This document shows, piece by piece, positions 27,105-35,788 of a DNA stretch of 49,052 nucleotides. The position numbers and the translations under genes are program-made. The notes under the pieces were generated by a model that had not been told where the DNA came from, made no database searches, and was given only the letters and a program-made list of their open reading frames with translations. The number at the start of each line of letters is the position of its first letter. Position 1 is the first letter of the stretch. Origin of the DNA: Bacteroidota bacterium (lineage in GTDB: Bacteria; Bacteroidota; Bacteroidia; UKL13-3). The stretch is taken from positions 1 through 49,052 of the forward strand of contig JAIYDG010000330.1 of assembly GCA_027487625.1 (NCBI GenBank). The letters are read 5' to 3'.

Positions 27105-27135
27105 ATACCAATTATTTTATTATTAAGATACCAAT
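27105..27135. promoter_or_regulatory. Predicted MocR operator between regulator and eight-gene operon
   Basis: ATACCAAT at 27105-27112 and again at 27128-27135, a 23-bp period; on the minus strand these read ATTGGTAT, the same orientation to the operon as the copy at 13927 has to its gene. The second repeat ends one base before the ATG of the regulator gene, so binding would also block the regulator's own start, as expected for autorepression. Bases next to the downstream repeat (TA before, GT after) are shared by both operators, extending the match to TAATTGGTATGT. Confidence 0.8.
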
Positions 27136-27136
27136 T

Positions 27137-28624
27137 ATGCCCATATTATTAAAAAAGATAAAAGAGGAGTACCATAAAACTTTGCTTAAATCTAAAGGAG
27201 CCAAGGCTGATAAACTGTATATTCTTTTATATAAGATGCTTTCGAAGATGCTGATTAAAATGGAAATTCCTGAAAATTCTATTTTACCAGCAACTAGGGT
27301 TCTTTCTGTTGAATTGGGTCTTTCAAGGAGTACAGTTTTAAGAGCCTATGATATGTTGGTTCTTGATGGATTGCTTATTACAAAAAGAAGTTCGGGATAT
27401 CAAGTAAAACCAAAAGATGAATTTATAAAAGAACCCGAAATGCCGAATGAAACAACGGAGTTTCAATTATCAGAAATTGGCAAGTCGTTTTTAAAACTTA
27501 GTAATTTTAGTATTTCCAATAGTCAGGAGAACCTGGCATTTAGTCCTGGTTTACCACCACTTGATATTTTTCCGGTTTCACAATGGAAGAATCTAACGAA
27601 TATGTATTGGAAAGAAATTAAGTTTTCTAATCTCTCATATTCCCCATCATCTGGTATCGAAAAATTGAAGCATAATATTGCAGCTTATTTAAGTTTAATC
27701 CGAAATATAAAATGCGAGCCCAGTCAGGTTTTTATTATGTCGGGTTCATTACAATCTTTGTATTTATTAGGAACGATGTTAGTTAATCCAGGTGAACATG
27801 TTTTTTTGGAAGATCCCACTTTTCCTAATGTTCATGCGATTTTTAAAGGATTAATGGCTAATGTGCATGGAATTCCATTAGATAAAAAAGGAATTTGCTT
27901 AGAAGTTTTGAAATCACAAAAGCATCAAGCTAAACTTATACATGTTACACCATCTTGTCATTATCCAAGCGGACTAAAAATGCCTCTTGACAGAAGGTTA
28001 GAAATAATAGAATATGCAAATGAGAACAAATCATTGATTATAGAAAATGATTACGAGCACGAGCTGAATAACTGGGAAAATCCATTACCCTCAATATTTA
28101 GTCTAGATAAAAATCAAAATTCTATTTACCTCGGTACCTTTAATAGGGTTTTGCATCCTTCATTAAGAATTGGTTATATGATTGTTCCTCATCGATTAAA
28201 ACATCCTTTGGAAGTAATGATGAAACATTCTCATCGTTTTGTAGCACCATCTATTCAGTTTGTTTTAAATCAGTTTATAGAAAAGAAAGTATTACATAAT
28301 CATTTAAATAAAATGATTGCGATAACTAAAGAACGAAAGTTATTTTTCATTCAAACCTTTGAGGAGATATTTAAAGCAGCAGGTTTTACAATAGTTCTAA
28401 GTGATGTTTTAAGTCTACAAACCCTTGTTAAACTAGATTCTACCTATATTGATAAAGATTTGGTAGCAGTATTAAATCAGCATAATTTAAGTGCGCATTC
28501 TTATAATAAATGTTTCATTTCTGATTCAAAAGAACAAGGGCTGATTATGGGTCATTGTTCTATTCAAAGACATATCATTAAAAACAAACTCATTCGCATG
28601 CACAATACAATTTTTGAGATATAG
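27137..28624 (+). CDS. MocR-type regulator (GntR HTH plus aminotransferase-like domain) without the PLP lysine
   Basis: 495 residues. Residues about 20-95 are a GntR-type winged helix: 'ILPATRVLSVELGLSRSTV' followed by 'LLITKRSSGYQV'. After a linker, residues about 130-495 have the fold type I aminotransferase pattern of MocR proteins ('FIMSGSLQSLYLLGTMLVNP', 'VTPSCHYPSGLKMPLDRRLE', 'PSLRIGYMIVPHRL'). Where relatives read GTFSK with the Schiff-base lysine, this protein has GTFNR (Arg337, codon AGG), and the EDDY motif is ENDY (303-306). Covalent PLP binding is therefore doubtful. The gene is divergent from the eight-gene operon; only this ATG is possible because a TGA lies upstream in frame. 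It ends 15 bp from the convergent WD40 gene. Confidence 0.85.
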   Translation: MPILLKKIKEEYHKTLLKSKGAKADKLYILLYKMLSKMLIKMEIPENSILPATRVLSVELGLSRSTVLRAYDMLVLDGLLITKRSSGYQVKPKDEFIKEPEMPNETTEFQLSEIGKSFLKLSNFSISNSQENLAFSPGLPPLDIFPVSQWKNLTNMYWKEIKFSNLSYSPSSGIEKLKHNIAAYLSLIRNIKCEPSQVFIMSGSLQSLYLLGTMLVNPGEHVFLEDPTFPNVHAIFKGLMANVHGIPLDKKGICLEVLKSQKHQAKLIHVTPSCHYPSGLKMPLDRRLEIIEYANENKSLIIENDYEHELNNWENPLPSIFSLDKNQNSIYLGTFNRVLHPSLRIGYMIVPHRLKHPLEVMMKHSHRFVAPSIQFVLNQFIEKKVLHNHLNKMIAITKERKLFFIQTFEEIFKAAGFTIVLSDVLSLQTLVKLDSTYIDKDLVAVLNQHNLSAHSYNKCFISDSKEQGLIMGHCSIQRHIIKNKLIRMHNTIFEI

Positions 28625-28639
28625 GAGAGGGGAATATAC

Positions 28640-29605
28640 TCATTCAATTTTCTTCAATATTTCACCATTAGCATTCCAAATTAGTACCTCTCCATTTATA
28701 CTACTTGTGATGATTTTTTCTTCTTTTTCATTCCACGATAAGCCCCATAGATATGAAGAAGAATTGCCTTCAAATAATAATTTACCTCTGTTATTCCAAA
28801 TCCTGAGTTTGTCGCTTACACTCGCTAACATTGAACCTTTTTTATTCCAAACTAGGTTTCGGTATTCTCCTTTGCTTATGTCGATACTTTGCATAAGTGC
28901 TCCATTTTCATCCCAAAATTGCAAGTATGTTTTTATAGAGCCATCACCATAATCACCACAAGCAAAAAAATTGCCTGAGGGATGCCAAGTTGCGCTTAAT
29001 AGCAAAACATCTTCTGGTCTATGTTGAATTGATTTGAGAAGTTGTCCATTGGTATTAAAGAGTTTTATATTGTTGCCTGTGGCCAAAAGTATATTTTTTG
29101 TTGGATGCCAGTCGATTGAAGTATAACTTTTACTGTAATCTGTTTTAATAGTGTTTAGAAATTCACCTTTTTCATTGTAAATGATTATTTGCCCATCATT
29201 ATCTGCTATTGCAAATTTGCTTCCATCAGCATTCCAATCTATGCCTCTTGCTCCATCAACTGAAATGCCTGTTAGTTCTGTCTTTTCTCCAGTTTCTAAA
29301 TTGTAAATCGATGATTTGTCTTCAGATAATTGTGTGGTATAAACAAGGATGTTTTTAGTTGGATGCCATTTGATTCTTGTGACAGTATTTTTTACTGCTA
29401 AGCTTCTAAAAAATGAATAATCTGAACTCTTATAAATTTTTATAGAATCAATATTTCCTGCATAAGCAAAATAAGCTCCATCAGGCGACCATTCTGCTGT
29501 CCAGATGATTTGTTTAACTTCTAACTCTTGACCAAAACATCTATTATTTGTTTGAAATACATAGAGTAAACAAATAAAGAATAGTACCGCTTTTTTAAGA
29601 AGCAT
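28640..29605 (-). CDS. Exported WD40-repeat seven-bladed propeller
   Basis: 321 residues. A hydrophobic N-terminal segment (AVLFFICLLYVFQTN) suggests export. Seven WD40-like repeats follow, each with a W and a D/N-x-D-G turn and a final strand ending in W or F plus D/N: for example 'IIWTAEWSPDGAYFAYAGN', 'VTRIKWHPTKNILVYTT', 'IDWNADGSKFAIADNDGQIIIYN', 'SATWHPSGNFFACGD' and 'LSWNEKEEKIITSSINGEVLIWN'. This number closes a single propeller. Such proteins are interaction platforms; no partner can be named. It lies 57 bp after an exported protein gene on the same strand, so they may be co-transcribed. Confidence 0.8.
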   Translation of the reverse strand: MLLKKAVLFFICLLYVFQTNNRCFGQELEVKQIIWTAEWSPDGAYFAYAGNIDSIKIYKSSDYSFFRSLAVKNTVTRIKWHPTKNILVYTTQLSEDKSSIYNLETGEKTELTGISVDGARGIDWNADGSKFAIADNDGQIIIYNEKGEFLNTIKTDYSKSYTSIDWHPTKNILLATGNNIKLFNTNGQLLKSIQHRPEDVLLLSATWHPSGNFFACGDYGDGSIKTYLQFWDENGALMQSIDISKGEYRNLVWNKKGSMLASVSDKLRIWNNRGKLLFEGNSSSYLWGLSWNEKEEKIITSSINGEVLIWNANGEILKKIE

Positions 29606-29662
29606 CTGTTAGATTTTAAAAGGTTAGGACTATGTAAAAGAGTTTGAATTTATTTGGATTTT

Positions 29663-30391
29663 CTATTTGTTAATTTCAATTTTACTTCCTTCACAAAACA
29701 GATAATTTCCAGATGGAAATTGGTGCTTTTTGCCATCCTCAGTTGTAATTTCAATTTTTGTAAAATTGGCCAATGTTTCAGGTTTATGTTTAGCTGCGTA
29801 TAATTCTTTTTTGCTGATGTTTGATGGAACTGCAATTAGATTAATGTTGTTTTGAACTGTTTTATTAAAGCGAATTAATTCTTCATTTTCTTTTTTAAAT
29901 TCTCTATTTTGGTTCCATAAAGCTCTTTCACTGCAATAATATTCTGCTTTTTCTCCATTTGGTTTTGTTGCTACAAGTTCAATGCTTAATACATTATCAA
30001 ATTCAACAGCTATTTGCTCCTTATCTAAGTTAACTAAGAAGAACTTTTTCCCTGTTTTCTTAATTTCAATCAGCATTTTGCTTTCATCACGACTTAATTT
30101 TCCGCTACAATTAATAATAGTAAAATTGTCTTGTCTAGGGCCTTTTGATTGACTGATTTTACTAATTTTAATTGAATGAGTGCTATCTATTTCTAGCTCA
30201 AATCCACTTAAATCATTACTTTTTTTACTGATGTGAGAGTTTTTAAAATAGGAATTTGGGCTATTTTTATTTGAAAAAATAATGCTTTCACCAACCTTTA
30301 TGAAGTTTTGTTTTAAATCAGCATGTTTGTTTATAAATGAAATGCAAAAGAATAAACAAACTAGTAAAAATAGTTGAGTAGGATTTTTCAT
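29663..30391 (-). CDS. Exported protein of unknown function
   Basis: 242 residues. The N-terminal MKNPTQLFLLVCLFFCISF is a signal peptide or anchor. The rest is soluble, Lys- and Glu-rich, with a C-terminal stretch 'KIEITTEDGKKHQFPSGNYLFCEG' resembling beta-strand hairpins. No family recognised. It is the first gene of a short unit with the WD40 protein and has a good Bacteroidota-type promoter directly upstream (30414-30442). Confidence 0.6.
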   Translation of the reverse strand: MKNPTQLFLLVCLFFCISFINKHADLKQNFIKVGESIIFSNKNSPNSYFKNSHISKKSNDLSGFELEIDSTHSIKISKISQSKGPRQDNFTIINCSGKLSRDESKMLIEIKKTGKKFFLVNLDKEQIAVEFDNVLSIELVATKPNGEKAEYYCSERALWNQNREFKKENEELIRFNKTVQNNINLIAVPSNISKKELYAAKHKPETLANFTKIEITTEDGKKHQFPSGNYLFCEGSKIEINK

Positions 30392-30413
30392 ATCTATCTA
30401 ATGATGGCTTTAT

Positions 30414-30442
30414 CGAATTTAGCGTTTTTAAGTAAAATCAAA
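30414..30442 (-). promoter_or_regulatory. Bacteroidota-type promoter of the 30391 gene
   Basis: On the minus strand, TTTG (30439-30442) is followed after 17 bp by TAAATTCG (30414-30421), seven of eight matches to the -7 consensus TAnnTTTG. This gives a start about 16 nt ahead of the ATG at 30391. Confidence 0.5.
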
Positions 30443-30502
30443 TAACGAATAAATCTTAATAATATTGATTCAATTCAAAATCGTGCAAATAAAGGGCAAA
30501 AA

Positions 30503-30526
30503 AAAATCCTGCCGAAGCAGGATTTT
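30503..30526 (-). terminator. Intrinsic terminator of the rimP-nusA-infB operon
   Basis: On the minus strand the stem AAAATCCTGC / GCAGGATTTT (30517-30526 with 30503-30512) closes a UUCG tetraloop, the C(UUCG)G type of exceptional stability, and runs into a long U-tract (complement of the A-run 30491-30506). It follows the infB stop codon by about 20 bp. Confidence 0.9.
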
Positions 30527-30543
30527 ACTATTAAATATTGAAA

Positions 30544-33500
30544 TTATTTCAATGTTCTTTTTACTTCAACTTCATCATAAGCTTCAACAAAATCGCCTAC
30601 TCTTAAGTCGTTATAGTTGTTAATTGTTAAACCGCAATCATATCCACTGCTTACTTCTTTTACATCATCTTTAAAGCGTTTTAATGATGATAAGTTACCA
30701 GAGTAAACAACCACACCATCTCTAATTAAGCGCACTTTCGATTTGCTTGGAATTTTACCATCGGTAACCATACAACCAGCAACTGCACCCACTTTAGTGA
30801 TTTTGTAGACTTCTCTGATTTCAGCATTACCAAGGATTTTCTCTTCCATTTTCGGAGCCAATAATCCTTCAATTGCACCTTTGATTTCCTCAATAGCTTT
30901 GTAGATAATAGAGTATAATCTGATATCAATTGATTCTGTTTCAGCCAATTTTCTAGCTTGAGGACTTGGTCTAACTTGGAAACCAACGATGATGGCATCT
31001 GAAGCTGAAGCCAACATGACATCACTTTCAGAAATTTGTCCAACACCTTTGTATATAACAGTTACTTGAACTTCTTCAGTAGATTGTTTGATTAATGAAT
31101 CTGCCAATGCTTCTACTGAACCATCCACGTCACCTTTAACAATAACTTTTAATTCTTTGAAATTACCAATCGCTAAACGACGTCCAATTTCATCAAGAGT
31201 AATATGTTTATGGGTACGAATACCTTGTTCGCGTTGTAACTGTTGACGTTTAGTAGAAATCTCTCTTGCTTCTTGATCGTTTTTAGTAATAATAAACTTA
31301 TCACCAGCTTGAGGAGCACCATCAAATCCAAGAATTACTACAGGAGTACTTGGACCTGCTTTTAGCATTTTTTTGCCTCGCTCATCAAACATGGCCTTAA
31401 CTTTACCACTATAAACACCTGCTAATAGAGGATCTCCAACTTGCATGGTACCGCTTTGTACCATTACAGTAGTAACAATACCGCGACCTTTATCTAATGT
31501 AGATTCAATTACACTACCAATAGCACGTTTATCAGGATTTGCTTTTAATTCCAACATTTCAGCTTCTAACAAAACTTTTTCAAGTAATAGTTCGATGTTT
31601 AAACCTTTTTTAGCTGAGATTTCTTGACACTGGAATTTTCCACCCCATTCTTCTACCAAAATATTCATGGCAGATAATTGTTCACGGATTTTATCAGGAT
31701 TAGCTCCTTCACGGTCAATTTTATTGATAGCGAATACAATTGGAACGCCAGCTGCCTGAGCATGTGAAATTGCTTCTTTTGTTTGAGGCATTACACTGTC
31801 ATCCGCAGCAATTACAATAATTACGATATCTGTGATTTTAGCTCCACGAGCACGCATTGCAGTAAAAGCTTCGTGACCTGGAGTATCTAAGAAGGTAATT
31901 TTCTTACCGTTTTCTAATTTTACTTCGTAAGCTCCAATATGCTGAGTGATACCACCGGCTTCACCGCTAATTACATTGGCTTTTCTAATGAAATCGAGTA
32001 AAGATGTTTTACCATGATCGACGTGACCCATTACAGTAACAATAGGAGCACGAGGTAATAATGTTTCTGGATCATCAATTTCCTCTTCAACAGCTTCTTG
32101 AACTTCTGCTGAAACGAATTCTACTTCATAACCAAATTCTTCAGCAACAATTGCAATTGTTTCCGCATCTAAACGCTGGTTAATCGAAACCATCATTCCC
32201 AAACTCATACAAGCTGAGATAATTTGGGTGATTTGAAGGTTCATCATTTTTGCCAATTCATTGGCAGTAACGAATTCAGTAACCTTCAGTTTATTTTGTT
32301 CCTGTTGTTCTGCAAATGCTGCTTCTTCTCTTTCTGCAGCTTGATGATCACGTTTTTGTTTACGGATTTTAGAACGAACAGCACCAATATTTGGATTTTT
32401 ACTTCCTGGATTTAATCTAGCTAAAGTTGCTTTTAATTTATCCTGAATTTCTTTTTCGCTTACCTCAGTTTTTTCAGGAGGATTTCCTGTTCCACGGTTG
32501 TAATTGTTTCCGCCACGATTGAAATTATTTCCACCTGGACGATTTTGCCCACCTTGGTTATTTCCACCCGGCCCGCGATTTTGTCCGCCTTGGTTAGTAC
32601 CACCTGGACGATTTTGTCCACCTTGGTTGGTTCCACCGGGTCCGCGATTTTGTCCACCTTGGTTATTACCTCCAGGGCGATTTTGACCACCTTGGTTGTT
32701 TCCACCTGGACCACGGTTTTGTCCACCTTGGTTATTATTGCCTTGTCCGCCTCTATTGTTATAACCACCTTGGTTGTTACCTTGGTTGTTGTTATTACCC
32801 TGGTTTGGATTTTGGGTTTGGCCTGGGATAGGTTTACGTTTACGCTTCTTTTTCTGATCTAAATTATCACTTGAAGCTACAGGTTGTGCCTTTTTTGGAG
32901 GATCAACTCTGAGTTCAATTTTACCCATCACTTTTAAACCTTCTAGCTTTTCGTATTTGGTTTCAAAAGCTTTTGCTTCTTCTTCAGGAATTACTGTTTC
33001 AGCAGCAATAGAAGGTGGAGGAGTTGGGTTAATTACTTCAGGTTTAACTATGGTTTCTGGAGCTTTTTCAGTTTTAGGAGCAGGAGTTTCTTTATTTTCC
33101 TTAACTATTTCCTTTTCTTGAACTTTTTGTTCAGCCGGAGGAGTTTGTTTTACTTCTTGTTTTGGTTGAGCAACAGGATTTTGTTGAGCCGATTTCTTGT
33201 CGTCTCTTTTATCTTTCGACTTAGGTTTTTTAAGAGCATCTAAGTCAATTTTGCCAATAACTTTAAAAGTTTGTGCATCATCTTTTTCAAGTTCAGCTTC
33301 TACAACAGGTGGAGTTTTCACTTCTACCACCGGAATTGGAGGAGGAGGTGGTAGTGGGTTTTCTTCCACTACAGGTGGTTTAACTTCTTCCACCGGCTCA
33401 GGAGCTGGCGGTGGGGGAGGTGTTTGAGAAACTGGAGCCGGAGCTTCCTCTTTGGGTTTAGTTTCTTCAACTTGTGGTTTAGTTTCCTCAGCTTTTTTAG

Positions 33501-33828
33501 CTGTATTCACTAATCCCGACTTAATTAGAATTCTTTCTTCCTCTTCTTCTTCCTCTTCAACCACTGCAGGTTTTGGCTTGGCAATTTCATGAACAACATC
33601 TTTAGGTTTGCTTCGTTCTTTACCAAGTTTGTTAGCTTCTTGTCTAACTTTCATCTCTGAGGAATACTCAGACAATAATATATTGTACTGGTCCTCAGTA
33701 AGTTTCGATGTAGGTTTTGCCTCAATGACATGGCCCTTTTTGCCCAAAAAATCAACCAGTGTGGTCATTCCCACATTCAGTTCTTTTACTACGGCGTTTA
33801 ATCGTTTTGTTCCGGCTGTTTCGCTCAT
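30544..33828 (-). CDS. infB: Translation initiation factor IF-2
   Basis: 1094 residues. IF-2 is the GTPase that brings initiator tRNA to the 30S subunit and promotes subunit joining. An N-terminal IF2_N-like segment (1-55) is followed by a long charged, proline-rich linker and a Gly/Asn/Gln/Arg-rich repeat region (about 340-460). The second IF2_N domain and the G domain come next: G1 '[13 protein letters not shown]' near 600, G3 'DTPGHEAF', G4 'NKID'. Domains II, III and C2 follow, ending '[10 protein letters not shown]'. The length is at the large end for the phylum because of the linker. It is third in the rimP-nusA-infB operon, 176 bp after nusA, a gap that holds a nested hairpin; a UUCG terminator follows. 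Confidence 0.97.
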   Translation of the reverse strand: MSETAGTKRLNAVVKELNVGMTTLVDFLGKKGHVIEAKPTSKLTEDQYNILLSEYSSEMKVRQEANKLGKERSKPKDVVHEIAKPKPAVVEEEEEEEERILIKSGLVNTAKKAEETKPQVEETKPKEEAPAPVSQTPPPPPAPEPVEEVKPPVVEENPLPPPPPIPVVEVKTPPVVEAELEKDDAQTFKVIGKIDLDALKKPKSKDKRDDKKSAQQNPVAQPKQEVKQTPPAEQKVQEKEIVKENKETPAPKTEKAPETIVKPEVINPTPPPSIAAETVIPEEEAKAFETKYEKLEGLKVMGKIELRVDPPKKAQPVASSDNLDQKKKRKRKPIPGQTQNPNQGNNNNQGNNQGGYNNRGGQGNNNQGGQNRGPGGNNQGGQNRPGGNNQGGQNRGPGGTNQGGQNRPGGTNQGGQNRGPGGNNQGGQNRPGGNNFNRGGNNYNRGTGNPPEKTEVSEKEIQDKLKATLARLNPGSKNPNIGAVRSKIRKQKRDHQAAEREEAAFAEQQEQNKLKVTEFVTANELAKMMNLQITQIISACMSLGMMVSINQRLDAETIAIVAEEFGYEVEFVSAEVQEAVEEEIDDPETLLPRAPIVTVMGHVDHGKTSLLDFIRKANVISGEAGGITQHIGAYEVKLENGKKITFLDTPGHEAFTAMRARGAKITDIVIIVIAADDSVMPQTKEAISHAQAAGVPIVFAINKIDREGANPDKIREQLSAMNILVEEWGGKFQCQEISAKKGLNIELLLEKVLLEAEMLELKANPDKRAIGSVIESTLDKGRGIVTTVMVQSGTMQVGDPLLAGVYSGKVKAMFDERGKKMLKAGPSTPVVILGFDGAPQAGDKFIITKNDQEAREISTKRQQLQREQGIRTHKHITLDEIGRRLAIGNFKELKVIVKGDVDGSVEALADSLIKQSTEEVQVTVIYKGVGQISESDVMLASASDAIIVGFQVRPSPQARKLAETESIDIRLYSIIYKAIEEIKGAIEGLLAPKMEEKILGNAEIREVYKITKVGAVAGCMVTDGKIPSKSKVRLIRDGVVVYSGNLSSLKRFKDDVKEVSSGYDCGLTINNYNDLRVGDFVEAYDEVEVKRTLK
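32510..32780 (-). repeat. In-frame tandem repeat coding Gly/Asn/Gln/Arg-rich linker of IF-2
   Basis: Imperfect 33- and 36-nt units encode alternating [11 protein letters not shown] and [10 protein letters not shown] blocks, roughly eight copies. Units alternate between an RGPGG and an RPGG form, so copy number can change without a frameshift. Confidence 0.85.
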
Positions 33829-33887
33829 TATGCGCTGATGCTCTTAAATTAGCTGCAAATATCGTGGTTATTCCTCGATTATCAATT

Positions 33888-33954
33888 AAAAGGCCTGAAA
33901 ATACATGGTAATCTGTAACATTTGTTGCAAAATACCAGTAAAGACAGGCCTTTT
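33888..33954. other. Nested stem-loop between nusA and infB
   Basis: Three coaxial helices: outer AAAAGGCCTG (33888-33897) with CAGGCCTTTT (33945-33954); middle TGGTA (33906-33910) with TACCA (33933-33937); inner TGTAACA (33914-33920) with TGTTGCA (33923-33929), which pairs better as plus-strand RNA (a G-U wobble instead of an A-C mismatch). On the plus strand a run of eight T follows. On the minus (coding) strand only four T follow. It may stop antisense transcription, or act as a processing or attenuation element in the operon. Confidence 0.5.
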
Positions 33955-34004
33955 TTTTATAAAATATGTTGCTTTCGCTTACATAAATTGTTTCATTTTT
34001 AGGC

Positions 34005-35243
34005 CTATTCGAATTCTGCTTCCAGAATACGACGAACTTCCAAGACAGTTTCTTCCTCTAATTCAGTTCTTCTCACTAAATCTTCAACCGGAAGTGCTAA
34101 TACACTTTTTGCTGTATCGCAACCAATTCCTTTTAATTCGTCAATAATCCAGCTATCAATTTCATCGCTGAATTCTTCTAAGTCAATATCTTCCTCTTCT
34201 TGTTCTGCTTCTCTGTATACATCTATCTCATAACCAGCAAGTTTTCCTGCTAATTTGATATTATGTCCACCTTTTCCAATAGCCAATGAAACTTGGTCAG
34301 CTTTAATGGTTACTGCAACACGTTTACGGTCTTCTTCAATTTTGATACTAGAGATTTTAGCTGGACTAAGTGCTCTTTGAACCAATAAAGATGGATTAGT
34401 TGTATAATTAATTACGTCGATATTTTCGTTTCTTAATTCTCTAACAATTCCGTGAATTCTTGAACCTTTCATACCAACACATGCTCCAACTGGATCAATT
34501 CTATCGTCGTAACTTTCAACAGCAACCTTAGCTCTTTCACCTGGTTCACGAACAATTTTCTTGATACTAATCAATCCGTCAATAATTTCAGGAACTTCTT
34601 GTTCGAATAATCTTTCCAAGAAAACGGGAGATGTTCTAGATAAAATGATTCTTGGAGTACCATTATGCATTTCTACTTTGTAAACTACAGAGCGAATTGC
34701 ATCACCTTTTTTGTAATGATCTGCAGGAATCATTTCTAGTTTTGGAAGCAACAATTCATTGCCTTCATCATCCAATACCATGATTTCTTTTTTCCAGATT
34801 TGATATACTTCACCGGTAATAATCTCACCAACACGGTCTTTGTATTTTTTGTACAATTCGTCTTTCTCAAGTTCCAATACTTTAGAAAGTAAAGTTTGAC
34901 GAGCTGACAGAACTGCACGACGACCAAATTCCTTTAAAATATCAACTTCAGATGTAACAGCTTCACCAATTTCAAAATCAGGTTCAATTTTTAATGCTGC
35001 CTGATAAGCAATTTGGGTATTTACATCTTCTACTTCACCATCATGAACAATTGTTCTGTTGTGCCAGATTTCTAAGTCACCACTTTTATCATTAATGATA
35101 ACGTCGAAGTTTTCGTCGCTGTTGAATTTTTTTCTCAACATTCCGCGAAACACATCTTCAAGCACACGCTGCATGGTGGCGCGGTCAATGTTTTTGAATT
35201 CTTTGAACTCACTAAATGAGTCAATCAATCCTGAACTATGCAT
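34005..35243 (-). CDS. nusA: Transcription termination/antitermination factor NusA
   Basis: 412 residues. An N-terminal RNA polymerase-binding domain (1-125) precedes an S1 domain (about 130-200, 'IITGEVYQIWKKEIMVLDDEG') and two KH domains ('DPVGACVGMKGSRIHGIVREL' and 'LAIGKGGHNIKLAGKLAGYEIDVY'). The C-terminus has an acidic patch (EEEDIDLEEFSDE) and a helix-hairpin-helix-like end 'ELKGIGCDTAKSVLALP'. The protein modulates pausing and intrinsic termination, including in E. coli at leaders of its own operon. It lies 30 bp after rimP. Length and domain order are normal for the phylum, which lacks the long acidic repeats of E. coli NusA. Confidence 0.96.
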   Translation of the reverse strand: MHSSGLIDSFSEFKEFKNIDRATMQRVLEDVFRGMLRKKFNSDENFDVIINDKSGDLEIWHNRTIVHDGEVEDVNTQIAYQAALKIEPDFEIGEAVTSEVDILKEFGRRAVLSARQTLLSKVLELEKDELYKKYKDRVGEIITGEVYQIWKKEIMVLDDEGNELLLPKLEMIPADHYKKGDAIRSVVYKVEMHNGTPRIILSRTSPVFLERLFEQEVPEIIDGLISIKKIVREPGERAKVAVESYDDRIDPVGACVGMKGSRIHGIVRELRNENIDVINYTTNPSLLVQRALSPAKISSIKIEEDRKRVAVTIKADQVSLAIGKGGHNIKLAGKLAGYEIDVYREAEQEEEDIDLEEFSDEIDSWIIDELKGIGCDTAKSVLALPVEDLVRRTELEEETVLEVRRILEAEFE

Positions 35244-35273
35244 ACTTATAAATTTTAATTTTTATTAAAAAGG

Positions 35274-35738
35274 TTAATTAAATGAAACCATAACTTTGGT
35301 TTCTTCAATGTCGGAAAAGCTAATATTTTTTTCTGTAGGAGTTTTTGACTGATAAGCTTTTTTAGGGTCTTTCAATAAAATTTTTATTTCTTCTCCTTCA
35401 ATTGCCAATAATTTTCCAACTAAAATGCTTTGTGAATTAAGCTTAATTTGTAATTCTCTGCCAATATGTTTTGTATATTGTCTGAATAACTTTAACGGTT
35501 TATCAACTCCAGGAGATGAAACTTCCAAAGTATAAGCTTGTTCACTAAAATCTAATTCGTCTAATTTTTCTGAGATTACTTTATTGAACTGCCTGCATTG
35601 TTCAATGGTAAGTGCTTCATCACTATCTAAAAATACTGATAATTTTTTACTTCCGGGTTTAAATTCAACCTCAACTACATAAACGTTTTCGGGTAAGAAT
35701 TCTACCCCCCAATTGTTAATTTGCTCAATTACTTGCAT
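35274..35738 (-). CDS. rimP: Ribosome maturation factor RimP
   Basis: 154 residues, normal length. Landmarks are 'FLPENVYVVEVEFKPGSKKLSVFLDSDEALTIEQC' in the N-terminal domain and 'YTLEVSSPGVDKPLKLFRQY' leading into the SH3-like C-terminal domain. RimP assists 30S assembly. It is the first gene of rimP-nusA-infB. Only about 14 bp separate its ATG from the hairpin at 35753-35775, and the promoter-like sequence lies beyond the hairpin, so the transcript should carry the hairpin in its leader. Confidence 0.93.
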   Translation of the reverse strand: MQVIEQINNWGVEFLPENVYVVEVEFKPGSKKLSVFLDSDEALTIEQCRQFNKVISEKLDELDFSEQAYTLEVSSPGVDKPLKLFRQYTKHIGRELQIKLNSQSILVGKLLAIEGEEIKILLKDPKKAYQSKTPTEKNISFSDIEETKVMVSFN

Positions 35739-35752
35739 AAATACCTAATAAA

Positions 35753-35775
35753 AGAGGGGACTTTCGGTCCCCTCT
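35753..35775 (-). terminator. Terminator-like hairpin in the leader of rimP-nusA-infB
   Basis: A perfect 9-bp stem (AGAGGGGAC, 35753-35761, with GTCCCCTCT, 35767-35775) and a 5-nt loop; on the minus strand it is followed by TTTTATT. It sits downstream of the predicted promoter (35789-35819) and 14 bp before the rimP ATG. It can end transcripts from the glycosyltransferase gene or attenuate the operon itself. Confidence 0.8.
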
Positions 35776-35788
35776 GTTTAATTCCCTA

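Noticed and set aside
32504-32862. Plus-strand open frames rich in Pro/Cys/Trp and Thr/Ser opposite the IF-2 repeat.
   Set aside because: They are the antisense of the Gly/Asn-rich repeats of infB and have no start context of their own.
35753-35775. Considered as an ordinary terminator of the glycosyltransferase transcript only.
   Set aside because: Possible, but a perfect promoter -7 box lies between it and that gene's end, so I kept the leader interpretation as an alternative rather than dismissing it.
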